Shown piece by piece: positions 1-8,811 of a stretch of DNA of 22,232 nucleotides (its first letter is position 1; each line of letters starts with the position of its first letter). The stretch lies in the NCBI GenBank assembly GCA_024364805.1, contig CM044493.1:60803563-60825794 (forward strand), in the 5' to 3' direction. The DNA comes from Euprymna scolopes. Its lineage: Eukaryota > Mollusca > Cephalopoda > Sepiida > Sepiolidae. The notes below the pieces were generated by a model. The model saw only the letters and a list, made by a program, of their open reading frames with translations, made no database searches and had not been told where the DNA came from. Position numbers and translations under genes: made by a program.

Positions 1-245
1 AGCCTCGTTAGTTGTTCTTCTTGTTGCTGTTGTTCTTGTTGATGATCATGATGATGTTGTTGTTGTCTTTTATCTGAGCGTTTCCGAGTTCAAGTAATTG
101 TTGTTGATGTTGTTGTTGTCTTTCCTCTACGTTTAGTCGCCTTTCATCTTAGCGTTTTTTTTTTTTTGGTGTTCAGATAATTGTTGTAGATGTTGTTGTC
201 CTTCCTCTGCGTGTTGTTGTTGGTGTTGTTATTGTTGTTGTTCAA
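1..245. repeat. TTG/GTT-rich simple repeat
   Basis: The stretch is dominated by imperfect TTG/GTT trinucleotides, with interruptions such as CTTTCCTCTGCG and CTTTTATCTGAGCG that recur several times. This suggests a higher-order unit of about 60-70 bp (TTG run plus a CTTTxxTCTxxGCG spacer) rather than a plain microsatellite. No convincing reading frame crosses it. Confidence 0.8.
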
Positions 246-1500
246 TTTGCAGTTTCAATAATTGTTTCAATGTACATTGTCAGGGCTCCATTTTTTAATG
301 ATGGGTTGAATACTGATTTTGCATAAATTTAATATGTGTTCAGATTTACCAGGTTTTAGTATTTTTAGAATAACTGGGAGAAAAATGGAACAGCATTTCA
401 TTTCCTTTAATAACTTTTCAAACGACCGTTGAACGTACAGTTTTAAATTCCTTGGAAATAACACTTCTTCAACAAAGAATGTATTTTCCCATAGAACAGA
501 AAAATGTTGACCATGATGAAAAAGCGCAAAAACCGTATTTACTTTTATTTATTTATTTATTTTTTTTTGATAAATAAAAAAAAGTTAGCTGACAGATTTA
601 TTTAATGACGTGAGAAAAAAACACAAATAATTCGTATTTCTCCTTCTTTTGCACTTACGGCTGTGCCAAGATGTAGCGGCAGCGCCGAACAAAGAGAACA
701 AAAATATAAAAGTATTCTTACTTCCCACGAGTTTTTAATTCAAACTTTTATGTCACGCGCTTATTTGGTTTTCGCATGTTCCTCTCCTTTCATTAGTGTT
801 TTCTGAACACTTGCTTGGTTTAATTCAGTTTTTCGCGAGTTCTTTTGAATGCTGGAAGTAGTTAAATTCAACTGACCTCTATGAGTTTGAAATCGGACGT
901 CGCCTCTATTATAGCCCTGTTAAATGATTACAAAGAAAAAACAGAAGCCAAAATAAAGTAACAACATATTATGTAAAGCATGAATTGTTGGGTTGTTCGT
1001 TGACCTAGGTTGATACACAAACACCTTTTGGCTTAATCTTCCAGTATTTATTGAGATTGGAATAATCTATTAGTAGGTAACATGGGTCAGTTCCTCACTA
1101 ACAGATTCATATTAAAAACTAAACAATACATAAATAAAACTTTATAATCAATTTTAAGCAATATTTTTTATCATTTATGTAGCACAAATGGACGTTACCT
1201 TGAGTCACTGCTTATCTAAGCCAAATGTCATGAAGGTGAAGGTTTAATGAGATTATTTTGATTAGCATTTATGACCTATTTGCATTTTACTTATATTATT
1301 TTTACAATAAAAAAAGATAAAAAATTGCTTTCTTTAATAGAAATATTTTTATACAAGGGTATATAGAAGTTTACAGCTTTAATATAATCTAATGGTTACG
1401 AAATCACGCTTTTGTCGTTAATTTATAAATTTAAAAACAAATTATAAAACTGTGTTCGATTCTGAGTCTGTAGAAGAGACCTAATTAAACCCTGAAAAAA
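246..1500. other. AT-rich intergenic DNA, no gene seen
   Basis: The sequence is AT-rich with scattered A and T runs and a short TTTA run near 545-565. The only open frame over 60 codons, on the minus strand at 267-464, has no recognisable motif and ordinary AT-rich composition, so it is not called. No tRNA-like or repeat structure was recognised. Confidence 0.5.
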
Positions 1501-1514
1501 CTATTTATTTATTT

Positions 1515-1555
1515 ATTCGCTCTCTCCCCCTGCTCTCTCTCTCTTTATTCTCTGC
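1515..1555. repeat. CT-rich low-complexity tract
   Basis: A pyrimidine tract of CTCTCT units (about 1519-1544) interrupted by CCCCCTG precedes the tandem duplication. A second, shorter CTCTCT stretch occurs at 1683-1690, just before the second copy. The tract is therefore probably part of the duplicated unit. Confidence 0.6.
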
Positions 1556-1880
1556 AATAAAACCTTGAATAAACTCAGCGAACGTCTCTCGTGTCTTTTT
1601 CGCATGAGATAAAAAGAAGCGACGATGAAGAGAAACCTTAGAAAACTAAGTTCAGAAAGAAATAAGTATTTGGTTATTTGGCCTCTCTCTTGAAGACACT
1701 CAGCGAACGTCTTCCTTGTGTCTTTCCTGCACGAGAAGTTCTATTCGTCTTTGGTGAATAGATGACCACGACAAAGATGAAAAGGAGCGACGATGCGGAG
1801 AATAAAAAGAGCAGCACGTAAAATCTTTGGATTCATGTATAAAGACTTTTATTTGGTTTATTGATTGCTCACTGTTGAAA
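1555..1880 (+). repeat. Imperfect tandem duplication, LTR-end-like
   Basis: The 15-mer ACTCAGCGAACGTCT occurs exactly at 1573-1587 and 1698-1712. It is followed in both copies by a TGTCTTT..CGCA/TGCAcGAG segment. AGCGACGATG then recurs at 1618-1627 and 1786-1795, and a TATTTGGTTATTTG-like segment near 1664 and 1848. The offset grows from 125 to 168 to about 183 bp, so the second copy holds insertions. The AATAAA-type signals near 1557-1571 followed by GTCTCTCGTGTC resemble the end of an LTR, but no boundaries or duplicated target site were found, so that identity is only a suggestion. Confidence 0.5.
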
Positions 1881-1949
1881 ACGTTACACATCGCATGTGT
1901 ATCTGATTTGTCGATTAAGGAAGAGTGCGCCCTCCTATGAAACATTATA

Positions 1950-3008
1950 AATCATTATGTCGATGCAGTGATGTGTTTTAAATTAATAACCTTTATATGC
2001 GGACTGAATTAGAATTTGATGCTGAATGTCGAACAAATGCCGAGAAAGGGAAAAGAAAAAACAAGCCGATTAGCAAGCCGAAATCAATTAAATGTCTAGA
2101 TAGAATAATCATTTTTAAATGAAACCGCTAAAATATCTGTCTGTGCACATGCGCGTATGTTGAACATAAGTATAAATTAAAATTACATTGATTTTTTTTA
2201 TTATTGTTTTTCCTCCTTTTCAGATGTACTTTAGTTTTCTTGGAACTTTTATTATTTATTAATAATATACTTCTTCCTCCTACCTATTTTTATCGGTTTT
2301 TAGATACATAAATACATCTTTGAATTAATAAGGAAAAGGCGGGATTTATTTTTCATATTAAATAAATGTTTTCGGCATATTTATATGTTGTGCAACGTGA
2401 CGCTTTTCTTTCTTAGATAAAATACATTCAATACTCCTCACGTACAAATTGACTATTCTTCATATTTCCCGACTTTTACTTTTAAACCATAGGGGTTATT
2501 AAATATACAAACAATTCATTATCTATTCTGCTATCATGACACCTTCTCCCATGAATTACTTCCTTTTATGTATGATATAATGTTGTTTTTTTTGTCATAA
2601 AACCACCTTCCCAAGCACTATCTCTTCATATTCTATTGATCTCAGACTCCCAGGTATTACGTCCTTCTTTGAAGACAGTAAATATGCTCGTTTGTTATAA
2701 TAACGCTCGATATCACATTGTAAAAATGACGAAATGTTTCCTAAAATAATTCGTGTGCAAAATTATACGTCAACCACCTTATTCTCTTCGTATCGACAGA
2801 TTGCTATCTATGTCGAAGATTGTCAGCGTTCTGGTGTGCATATAAATATAGAGGATTCTTCTTTTGAAAAACTTCATAAAAGTAAATTCCTATATTGTAA
2901 TTAAATTTGATGTATTGAGTAAAATTATATTTTATAATGAATGCATTACAAAACGAAAAAAGCTGTTTTTTGTTATGGTACTGAAACTTGTAAATGAACG
3001 ATAGACCT
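1950..3008. other. AT-rich intergenic DNA, no gene seen
   Basis: No open frame with recognisable content, no RNA gene and no repeat boundary was found here. The sequence is AT-rich with short homopolymer runs. It ends at the 7-bp direct repeat flanking the LINE insertion. Confidence 0.5.
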
Positions 3009-3015
3009 TTAAATG
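3009..3015. repeat. Left target-site duplication of LINE (TTAAATG)
   Basis: TTAAATG directly precedes the T-run that is the poly(A) tail of the minus-strand LINE. The same 7-mer lies at 4237-4243, at the other end of the element. Matching direct repeats at both ends fit target-primed reverse transcription. Confidence 0.6.
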
Positions 3016-4236
3016 TTTTTTTTTTATTTTTTTTTTTTTTTACAAAGGCATCACCACATTATCAAGGCCCAGAGGCTAAGGATAAGGGTTAAAGAGTGTA
3101 CAGTAGAAATTGGTCAATATAGTAATCATTAGTAATGAAAATTTGGTAAATTTAATAACTTATATGGAACGGCTCATCAAGAACTTATTTACTTTAGACT
3201 TGAACACAACCATACTGTAGTCAGCCGGAAAGCAGGAAAACGGAAGACAATTCCACAGGCGTGCAGTTCTAAGAAAGAAGCTTTGTTCATGGAATCTACG
3301 TTTAGGTTTAGGCACAGATAAAGAGTGGGGGAAATTATTGATAGTGTTTACAGCTAGACGAGTGTTTCTTGTGAAAGTTTGGCGAGGGGGGACCATAGAT
3401 TGAAGCTCAGTTGAACACTTTCCATGAAAATAACGATACATCAGAGACAAACTCGCAACATCTCTTCTGTGAGATAGAGGTTGCAAGGAGGAGAAAAGGA
3501 CATCTCCTACGAGGCTACGAAGTCTATTTTGAACTCTATCAAGGCAGGACGTCCTTTCTAGCAGCTCCTGCCCAGATGTGGCAACAGTATTCCATCCTTG
3601 GACGTACCTGGCTCTTATATAGGTAGAGAATAGCATCAGCAGTGAGATATCTACTGGATCGATAGAAAGATCCCACCATTTTTCCAGCGGCCTTGGCAAC
3701 AGATTTGATATACGTGTTCCATTTAAGATCAGGAGTAATGGTCAAGCCCAGAAGCTTGTCAAAACTTGAGGCCTCCTGAAGACGGGAGCCATTCATTTCA
3801 ATTGATGACAAATGTGGATTAGAATGTTGATGATGTAAAGAGAGAAGCTTGGTTTTAGATGCATTAAAAGTAACCAGCCACTTCTTTCCCCATTGTACTA
3901 CGTGCTCAAGATCAGAGGAGAGAGAATTGGAGAGAACTTGGTCGTTTACTGTCTTAGATGTGGTACCATAAATGGTAGTGTCGTCAGCATAAATGTCTAC
4001 AAATGATGTAAGGATATGATTTGGAAGATCATTAATGTAGATCAAGAAAAGAGTTGGGCCCAGGATGGATCCCTGAGGGACACCGGCATTAATACTGTGA
4101 GCTTCTGATTTTTGCCCCTCAACTACTACTCTTATGAACCTATCAGAAAGAAATGATTTAATAATTGAGAAGACTTTTCCAGCTATACCATAGCTAGCGA
4201 TCTTATGAAGTAAACCTTTATGCCATATGTGTTTGG
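3016..4236 (-). mobile_element. 5'-truncated LINE, Jockey/CR1-type (copy 1)
   Basis: This is a non-LTR retrotransposon fragment of about 1.2 kb. Its 3' end is the T-rich run at 3016-3050, which reads as an A-rich tail on the minus strand. Its 5' end falls inside the reverse transcriptase domain near 4236. A 7-bp target-site duplication, TTAAATG, flanks it. The 3' UTR at 3051-3157 shares a CCTTGATAA-type motif with the plus-strand copy at 5935-6450. The clade is assigned from the RT motifs and the A-rich 3' end, and Jockey versus CR1 cannot be settled by eye. The endonuclease and any ORF1 are missing through 5' truncation. Confidence 0.85.
3160..4236 (-). pseudogene. LINE reverse transcriptase fragment (palm to C-terminus)
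   Basis: This is the broken coding part of LINE copy 1. The upstream frame (about 3539-4236) enters the RT domain at a WHKGLLHKI block. It carries GVPQGSILGPTLFLIYINDL and then the catalytic YADD box, encoded at about 3980-3991, followed by a WGKKWLVTFNASKTK block and RPRMEYCCHIWAGA. The second frame (3160-3699) overlaps it and continues with LDRVQNRLRSLVGD, the C-terminal LSHRRDVASLSLMYRYFHGK block and a TARLWNCLP-type motif, ending at a stop near 3160. The switch near 3620-3690 implies one frameshift. The 5' end lacks the fingers of the RT and all of the endonuclease. With the YADD box intact and one frameshift, this looks like a fairly young dead-on-arrival copy. Confidence 0.85.
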
Positions 4237-4243
4237 TTAAATG
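4237..4243. repeat. Right target-site duplication of LINE (TTAAATG)
   Basis: This is the exact partner of TTAAATG at 3009-3015. It marks the 5' truncation point of LINE copy 1 just upstream of the WHKG block. Confidence 0.6.
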
Positions 4244-4259
4244 ATTCATTTCGGGACGT

Positions 4260-4568
4260 TCAGATGTGTTTGATGATATAAATCCTTTCACAAATAGCAG
4301 TGACGACGTTTATTCGTAATATCAGAAGTAGAAATTGTCCTTGTCTATTTTCTTCATTTGTCATTTGGTCATGTTTAACGAGAGATAAACAACGCCCGTC
4401 AAAAACACCCACGGACAAAACTGATTGTCGTGGAAAAAGTCTACTTCCTTTTTTAATGATTTTGGACGACAAAAACCCTCTATTTTGTATAATCATCGCC
4501 GTCTCGTAATCAAACGGTTCTAGGTTTTCAGCTGCTCGCAAACACTGTTTCCTTGCAGCGGGCGCATG
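4260..4568 (-). CDS. Unrecognised open fragment, possible host exon or repeat
   Basis: An open stretch of about 103 codons runs between in-frame stops on the minus strand. Its composition looks more protein-like than the surroundings: few Asn/Ile/Lys runs, and segments such as RAAENLEPFDYETAMII, QSVLSVGVFDGRCLSLVKHD and NEENRQGQFLLLILRI. I do not recognise the family. It has no ATG near its start (the first plausible codon is TTG at 4539-4541), so if real it is an internal exon or a fragment. An AG dinucleotide lies at its 5' edge but no polypyrimidine tract precedes it. It sits just outside the LINE insertion, so it is not part of that element. It could be a decayed exon, a piece of an unknown transposon, or chance. 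Confidence 0.25.
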   Translation of the reverse strand, partial: HAPAARKQCLRAAENLEPFDYETAMIIQNRGFLSSKIIKKGSRLFPRQSVLSVGVFDGRCLSLVKHDQMTNEENRQGQFLLLILRINVVTAICERIYIIKHI

Positions 4569-4652
4569 CTAATCATGATCGTTCATCACTCGGTTTCTTT
4601 GAACTGTCACCACACATTAAGATAACCTTTTGTATTAAATTTTGCATTAAAT

Positions 4653-4972
4653 ATTACGTGTTATATAAATAGTAACTATTATATTATATACAAATAAGTA
4701 AATATTATATTATACAAAAAAAGTAGTGTGTAAAAAAAATAAATTATCTATTATGTGCTATACAAAGAATGTCTATTATGTGCTATTGAAAAATAAACTA
4801 TTATGGTTTATACATTAACCATTACGTTATATATGAAAAACATAACGAGTATGGGATATAAAAGATGTATCATTATGTGCCACACAAAACAAGAATTGTT
4901 CTGTGTCATAATAAATAATTATTACGTGTTATACAAAAAAATATGCATTATGTGTTCTACAAAATTCAACAA
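4653..4972 (+). repeat. Degenerate minisatellite, ~25-bp period
   Basis: The unit is approximately ATTAtGTGyTATACAAAAAA plus about five bases. Unit starts can be read at 4653, 4678, 4704, 4750, 4775, 4800, 4821, 4872, 4921 and 4947. Spacings are 25, 26, 46, 25, 25, 21, 51, 49 and 26 bp, close to multiples of 25, so about 12-13 units are present and some are very decayed. The open frame at 4803-5039 is a by-product of this repeat and is not a gene. Confidence 0.7.
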
Positions 4973-4980
4973 ACATGCAA

Positions 4981-5934
4981 ATGAAATTAACTATATTTTA
5001 AAGAAATCAACGTATCAGAATACGAAGTTAAGTAACTGAAATTAAAATTGAATAAAATTAAATACTTCGCATAAAGAATTGGCGATCGTTTTATTTGATA
5101 ACCTATAAACATCTTACATTATATGTTGAAGGGAAAACACAGTCTATATAAATATTTATTTCGATAAAACGATTTAAACTTGTTTATTATTTAAACAGAG
5201 ATTGTTTTAAAATCTTTTTATGCATGACGTAAAACAATAAACTGTTTTCAATAACTGATCAACATGCATTTCACTAAAATGTTTCAATTTAATTAAAAAC
5301 TCTATAATAAAGACCAATGTGTATTTAATAGATCCCGTTGCAAAAAAGTAAAGAGTACAGTCCCCAACGCCTGAAACAAAATCAAAAAAGAATTCCTTAA
5401 TTATAAATACGAAGTATTCTTTTTTTCTTTGGCTCATCAAAAATTTAAAAAAATAATTTATATATAAAAACTATATCACTGCCGTATTTTTGTGATTTTA
5501 TATAGATATGAGTGCGAACATTGTCGAAGCATATATCTTTTTACCTATCTTTTTTGCATAAAAGATACACTAGATTTTACTATTTTTATACCGTATTTTT
5601 ACTGACGTTTTTTTTTTCACAAAATCTAGAAAAAAAATTCATGCAAATCTGAAATATTTTAATTTTAAAATGGGAGATAGTGGCTAGACTGTGTCTTCTG
5701 AAACCCTTGAACATACTCCAAATAAATTGAGATTTAAAGAATATCGATTAATTGATGGCCAATGTCTGTTATTCAAATTTCACAGAAACAGAAATATAAA
5801 AAATTTAAGTAAATGCTTCTACATCCCTTTTATCTCCTTTCTATAAAATTAAATCAAAATTAATATAAGTTACATTGTGACATCCACCACCTAGCAGCTG
5901 TGTTCCCAAATTCATAATGATCGGTTAAATGTAT
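4981..5934. other. AT-rich intergenic DNA, no gene seen
   Basis: No gene is supported. A segment at 5261-5400 starts with CATGCATTTCACTAAA and ends GAAACAAAAT, loosely matching 6525-6685. The minus-strand open frame at 5207-5440 is AT-driven and spans that segment without recognisable domains. Confidence 0.5.
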
Positions 5935-6450
5935 TTAGGGATTCAAAACCGGCTTCAAATCCTAGTTGGTGATGCTCCTTTTCTCTTACCTGCAACCTCT
6001 TTATCACAGAAAAGACCTTAAGGCTTATCTTTGTTCTATCGTTATTTTAATGGCAAATACTCGTCTGGGTTTCAGTTTATGCCCCCTGCCAAACTTTCAC
6101 AAAAATTCTCGTCTCTCTACAATCACTATCAACAATGTCCAAAACTCTATCTATCTCTGAATTTAAACGCAGATTCCATGACAAAAGCTTTTTTCCTAGT
6201 ACTGCTCGCCTATGGAACTCTGGTTCGCTGGCCTGCTTTCCAGCTCGCTACAATTATCGCCGCCTTCAAGTCCAATATAAACAAGTTCTCGTTAAGCCGT
6301 TACCTTAAATAATCAAATTCTACCCGATTTCCACAGCTAATGATTACTACGTTGTTGTCACAGTGACCGTCGTACACTCATTAACCCTTATACTTGAATG
6401 GCTTTACGGCCTTGATAAGTTATAACTCCCTTGTGTACAAAAATGTGAAT
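5935..6450 (+). mobile_element. LINE 3' fragment, same family (copy 2)
   Basis: This is the 3' end of the LINE family seen at 3016-4236, in the opposite orientation. It begins at an IQNRLQILVGD block (ATT at about 5941), equivalent to VQNRLRSLVGD in copy 1. It continues through LSLFYRYFNGKYSSGFQFMPP and FKSNINKFSLSRYLK, ending at a stop at 6310-6312. At least one frameshift is needed near 6000-6035 and the RLWN-type motif has decayed. The 3' UTR keeps TTAACCCTTAT and GGCCTTGATAA (about 6378-6420), matching copy 1 after reverse complementing. No A-tail and no target-site duplication were found, so this is an older copy. Confidence 0.75.
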
Positions 6451-6524
6451 CCTTTACATACAAATGTGTAAACATATGCGTGTTTCTGTTTTTTTTTTTC
6501 AAATAAAACAAATTCTAAAACAAA

Positions 6525-6720
6525 ACATGCATTTCACTAAACATAAACACGCAAACTATTGCACCTAAGGAAACTGTTAGAATCTTTAAAAAATCTCCTG
6601 GGTGGAATGTATTCGAAAACGGGTGAATGTCTGGGATCCTGCAGAATGCTCCATCCTCAGCTAGAACAAAATAATAATAAAATTGAAAAAGGAAAGGAAT
6701 TTCCACGGATGTGTATTTAA
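6525..6720. repeat. Possible diverged repeat, paired with 5261-5400
   Basis: CATGCATTTCACTAAA occurs at 6527-6542 and at about 5263-5278. Both are followed, after AT-rich sequence, by a GATCCyG..GCA segment, a GaACAAAATaA segment and an A-rich stretch with GGAATT or GAATTCC. Shared order over about 150 bp suggests two old members of one interspersed repeat. The alignment is weak in between. Confidence 0.3.
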
Positions 6721-6888
6721 TTCGTTAATCAATAAAGGTCAGAAATGCGTATTTTATTTCATATAGGCATAACTCTGTCTGTACACTTCGAAACTGATCG
6801 CTTCAGTAATGGTTTCCTAGTCTTATTCGAATTATTGTTTAAAGAAGCGCTATCTTTTACACTCTTTGTGCCTTTTATCTATTTTGTA

Positions 6889-6928
6889 TGCGAGGTGCCT
6901 TCAATAAGTTTCCAAGCTTTTTTTTTTA
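6889..6928 (+). repeat. Mariner left terminal inverted repeat
   Basis: It starts directly after a TA dinucleotide and contains GGTGCCTTCAATAAGTTTCC followed by a T-run. It pairs with 7506-7544 with only a few mismatches and a 2-bp difference at the outer tip. Confidence 0.8.
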
Positions 6929-7094
6929 ACACAGGCATTTAAAATTGTCGTAAACTCTTGAAAATTTAGTATGTTATTGCCATTTATGAGATGGGTGACC
7001 AATTTTTATGGTTTCAGGTTTAAACCAACAGCTACAACAAGAACTGGAATACACCCTACTAAAGCCTGATTGTCACAGCTGGTGAATTTCAAAA

Positions 7095-7458
7095 ATGCAA
7101 TCTGGGCGTGAGTACACTTTAGAAGAATGGTATGCAATAAAATTCTGTTTTAAACTTGAAATAAATGCTACAGAAATGTATGGAATGCTTCAGAGAGTTT
7201 GTTCCAAGAGTGCTTAGAAAAGATCAGAAAGACGTTGCCATGGCAGCAGGGAGATGAATTTAGATCTTGCTACTTGTGACTTCTGGTTATTCTCTAAGCT
7301 CAGAGAAAACCTTAAGGGATGTCGTTATGAGACAATTGAGAAGATGAAAGAGGCTGTGACAAGGGGTCATTGACACGCTAACACAAGAGGAGTTCGATGG
7401 GGCCTTCAAGAAGTTGTTGGAACGGTACAAAAAGTGCATCATAGCCCGAGGAGATTAG
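7095..7458 (+). pseudogene. Mariner transposase remnant (N- and C-terminal parts)
   Basis: The N-terminal part starts at ATG 7095 and runs 40 codons to a stop at 7215-7217. It contains EEWYAIKFCFKLEINATEMY, which matches the first helix-turn-helix (the GVQ-type DNA-binding domain) of mariner transposases. A deletion then removes the linker, the second HTH and the first two catalytic aspartates. The C-terminal part resumes at about 7263 with DLATCDFWLFSKLRENLKGC, which holds the third catalytic Asp (the D in CDFW). It continues to YETIEKMKEAV, shifts frame near 7365, and ends with EEFDGAFKKLLERYKKCIIA and a stop at 7456-7458. The family is clear; the copy is dead. Confidence 0.85.
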
Positions 7459-7505
7459 TTCGAAGTAGGCTAGAGTTTCTTATGTGTACTATCAATAAAA
7501 GCGTC

Positions 7506-7544
7506 CATACAAAAAAAGTCTGGAAACTTATTAAAGGCACCTTG
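7506..7544 (-). repeat. Mariner right terminal inverted repeat
   Basis: Read on the minus strand it gives CAAGGTGCCTTTAATAAG, TTTCCAGAC and a T-run, mirroring the left end. TA follows at 7545-7546, the target duplication expected for mariner. Confidence 0.8.
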
Positions 7545-7546
7545 TA

Positions 7547-8187
7547 CGTCTTTCCTTCTCAATACGTTTCTTTTTTGACGTCGTATTTCTCAGTTGTTTC
7601 TCTTCGTATCCATTAGCATTTCTATCTTCTCCGCTACCATACGCAATTGCCAAAATAGGTTCCATCTTGTCGAATCGTTTTACATAACAACCGCATCCAA
7701 CTAAATCTATTTTTAAAAAAAACTGATAGACATTTGAACCGAAATATCTTTTTAAGTGTCTAACCTTCCCTTTAATTTAAAATGTTTGCATCTCTCTGGC
7801 ACCCTTTCAAGAGAGTATATTTGCCAGGTAATTTTTGAATTTTTTTTTTTTTTTACATTTTTACGCATTTATGTATGTGCGTGATTAAATGACAAATAAT
7901 CACTCCAGAAAATCTGCTACAATTATCTCCCTTTTCAGTGAGATGTTTGATCGCCCCTTTACGTGACATAAATTAAGACATGATCAGACAAAGCTGAGAA
8001 CAAGAACAGGAAGCGGGGAATTGAAAATGGAGGATGGAACTGAAATCAGCTGATCGACAAACAATTAATCCGTGTTTATTCATAGTAATTTCTTCAACAG
8101 CATATTTTTGTGTCGATGATATCAATAGAATCGTTTTCAACTATTTATTTCTTCATATTTGTGTCTAATAAACACCTTCACAACACA
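7547..8187. other. Intergenic DNA, no gene seen
   Basis: No open frame, RNA gene or repeat was recognised. There is a T-run at 7839-7854 and otherwise mixed AT-rich sequence. Confidence 0.5.
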
Positions 8188-8244
8188 ATATATATATAAA
8201 TATATATATATATGCATATATATATTTATGTATATATATATATT

Positions 8245-8280
<36 letters not shown>
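8188..8280. repeat. (TA)n microsatellite with TATTTATG interruptions
   Basis: TA repeats are interrupted twice by TATTTATGTATA units and once by TATGCATA. The regular interruptions suggest local duplication inside the tract. Confidence 0.9.
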
Positions 8281-8282
<2 letters not shown>

Positions 8283-8589
8283 GTAAAGTGATTTTCAATT
8301 TAAAAATTAAAAAAAAATTTTAAAATTTAAAAATCAAATTTTAATTAAATTAAAAATCAGTTTCATAAGAAGGAACAACAAAGTCAATTATCTGTACGAT
8401 CGTTTCGGAAATCCGTGCTTTTTATTTGTGGTATACATGAAGTTATGAATTAGCTCTAGGACATTTAACTATCGAGCTTATTATATATCTAAATTACAAC
8501 GAGCATTTCCTGTATTTTAATTAAACTAGTAATTTCACTGTTACATTAAAATACACTTAGCTCTTTAGACTATTATTCTAATCTCCTTT

Positions 8590-8593
<4 letters not shown>
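8281..8593. other. AT-rich spacer with A/T homopolymer blocks
   Basis: The first 80 bases are almost only A and T, with repeated AATTTAAAAATTAAA words that can fold back on each other. The rest is ordinary AT-rich sequence. No gene or element boundary was seen. Confidence 0.5.

Positions 8594-8669
<76 letters not shown>
8594..8669. repeat. (TA)n microsatellite
   Basis: An uninterrupted TA tract of about 75 bp directly abuts the inverted 5' fragment of the Penelope-like element. Confidence 0.95.
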
Positions 8670-8670
<1 letters not shown>

Positions 8671-8811
8671 CAAGTATTGTTAAATAGCACGGAGTGTTCT
8701 TGCTTAATAAGCTTTCTTTGTAGTTTTTCAATCTTTCTAATTGTCTTTCTTGTTTCTCGGTTGAAATCTGTGTAAGAAAATTCAATAGTCGTCTTGGTCT
8801 ATTTTTTTTTA
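8670..8811 (-). mobile_element. Inverted 5' fragment of Penelope-like element
   Basis: The minus strand here matches the plus strand at about 10596-10731 over roughly 130 bp with only a handful of differences. Shared words include CCAAGACGACTATTGAA, ACCGAGAAACAAGAAAGACA and TTATTAAGCAAGAACACTCC. It is the leader and beginning of the Penelope-like ORF. It points opposite to the RT body that starts immediately to its right at about 8812. It therefore looks like the inverted 5' portion of the same insertion, or a separate fragment in reverse. On its left it runs into a TA tract. Confidence 0.75.

Larger units (their letters stand above)
6889..7544 (+). mobile_element. Internally deleted mariner transposon
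   Basis: This 656-bp element is flanked by TA dinucleotides at 6887-6888 and 7545-7546. Its terminal inverted repeats are about 37 bp: the left reads TGCGAGGTGCCTTCAATAAG and the right, reverse complemented, CAAGGTGCCTTTAATAAG, each followed by TTTCCA and a T-run. The inside keeps only the first and last parts of a mariner transposase, so about half of a typical 1.3-kb element is gone. Such a deletion derivative could once have been mobilised in trans, but it encodes no working enzyme. Confidence 0.85.

Noticed and set aside
267-464. 65-codon minus-strand open frame
   Set aside because: No recognisable motif, AT-driven composition, no supporting context.
1700-1945. 81-codon minus-strand open frame
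   Set aside because: Lies across the second unit of the tandem duplication and has no matching frame in the first unit.
3411-3626. 71-codon plus-strand open frame
   Set aside because: Antisense shadow of the LINE reverse transcriptase.
4803-5039. 78-codon plus-strand open frame
   Set aside because: Produced by the 25-bp repeat; rich in Tyr, Ile and Lys with no domain.
8588-8785. 65-codon minus-strand open frame
   Set aside because: Joins part of the inverted Penelope-like fragment to a Tyr-Ile run from the TA tract; not a gene.
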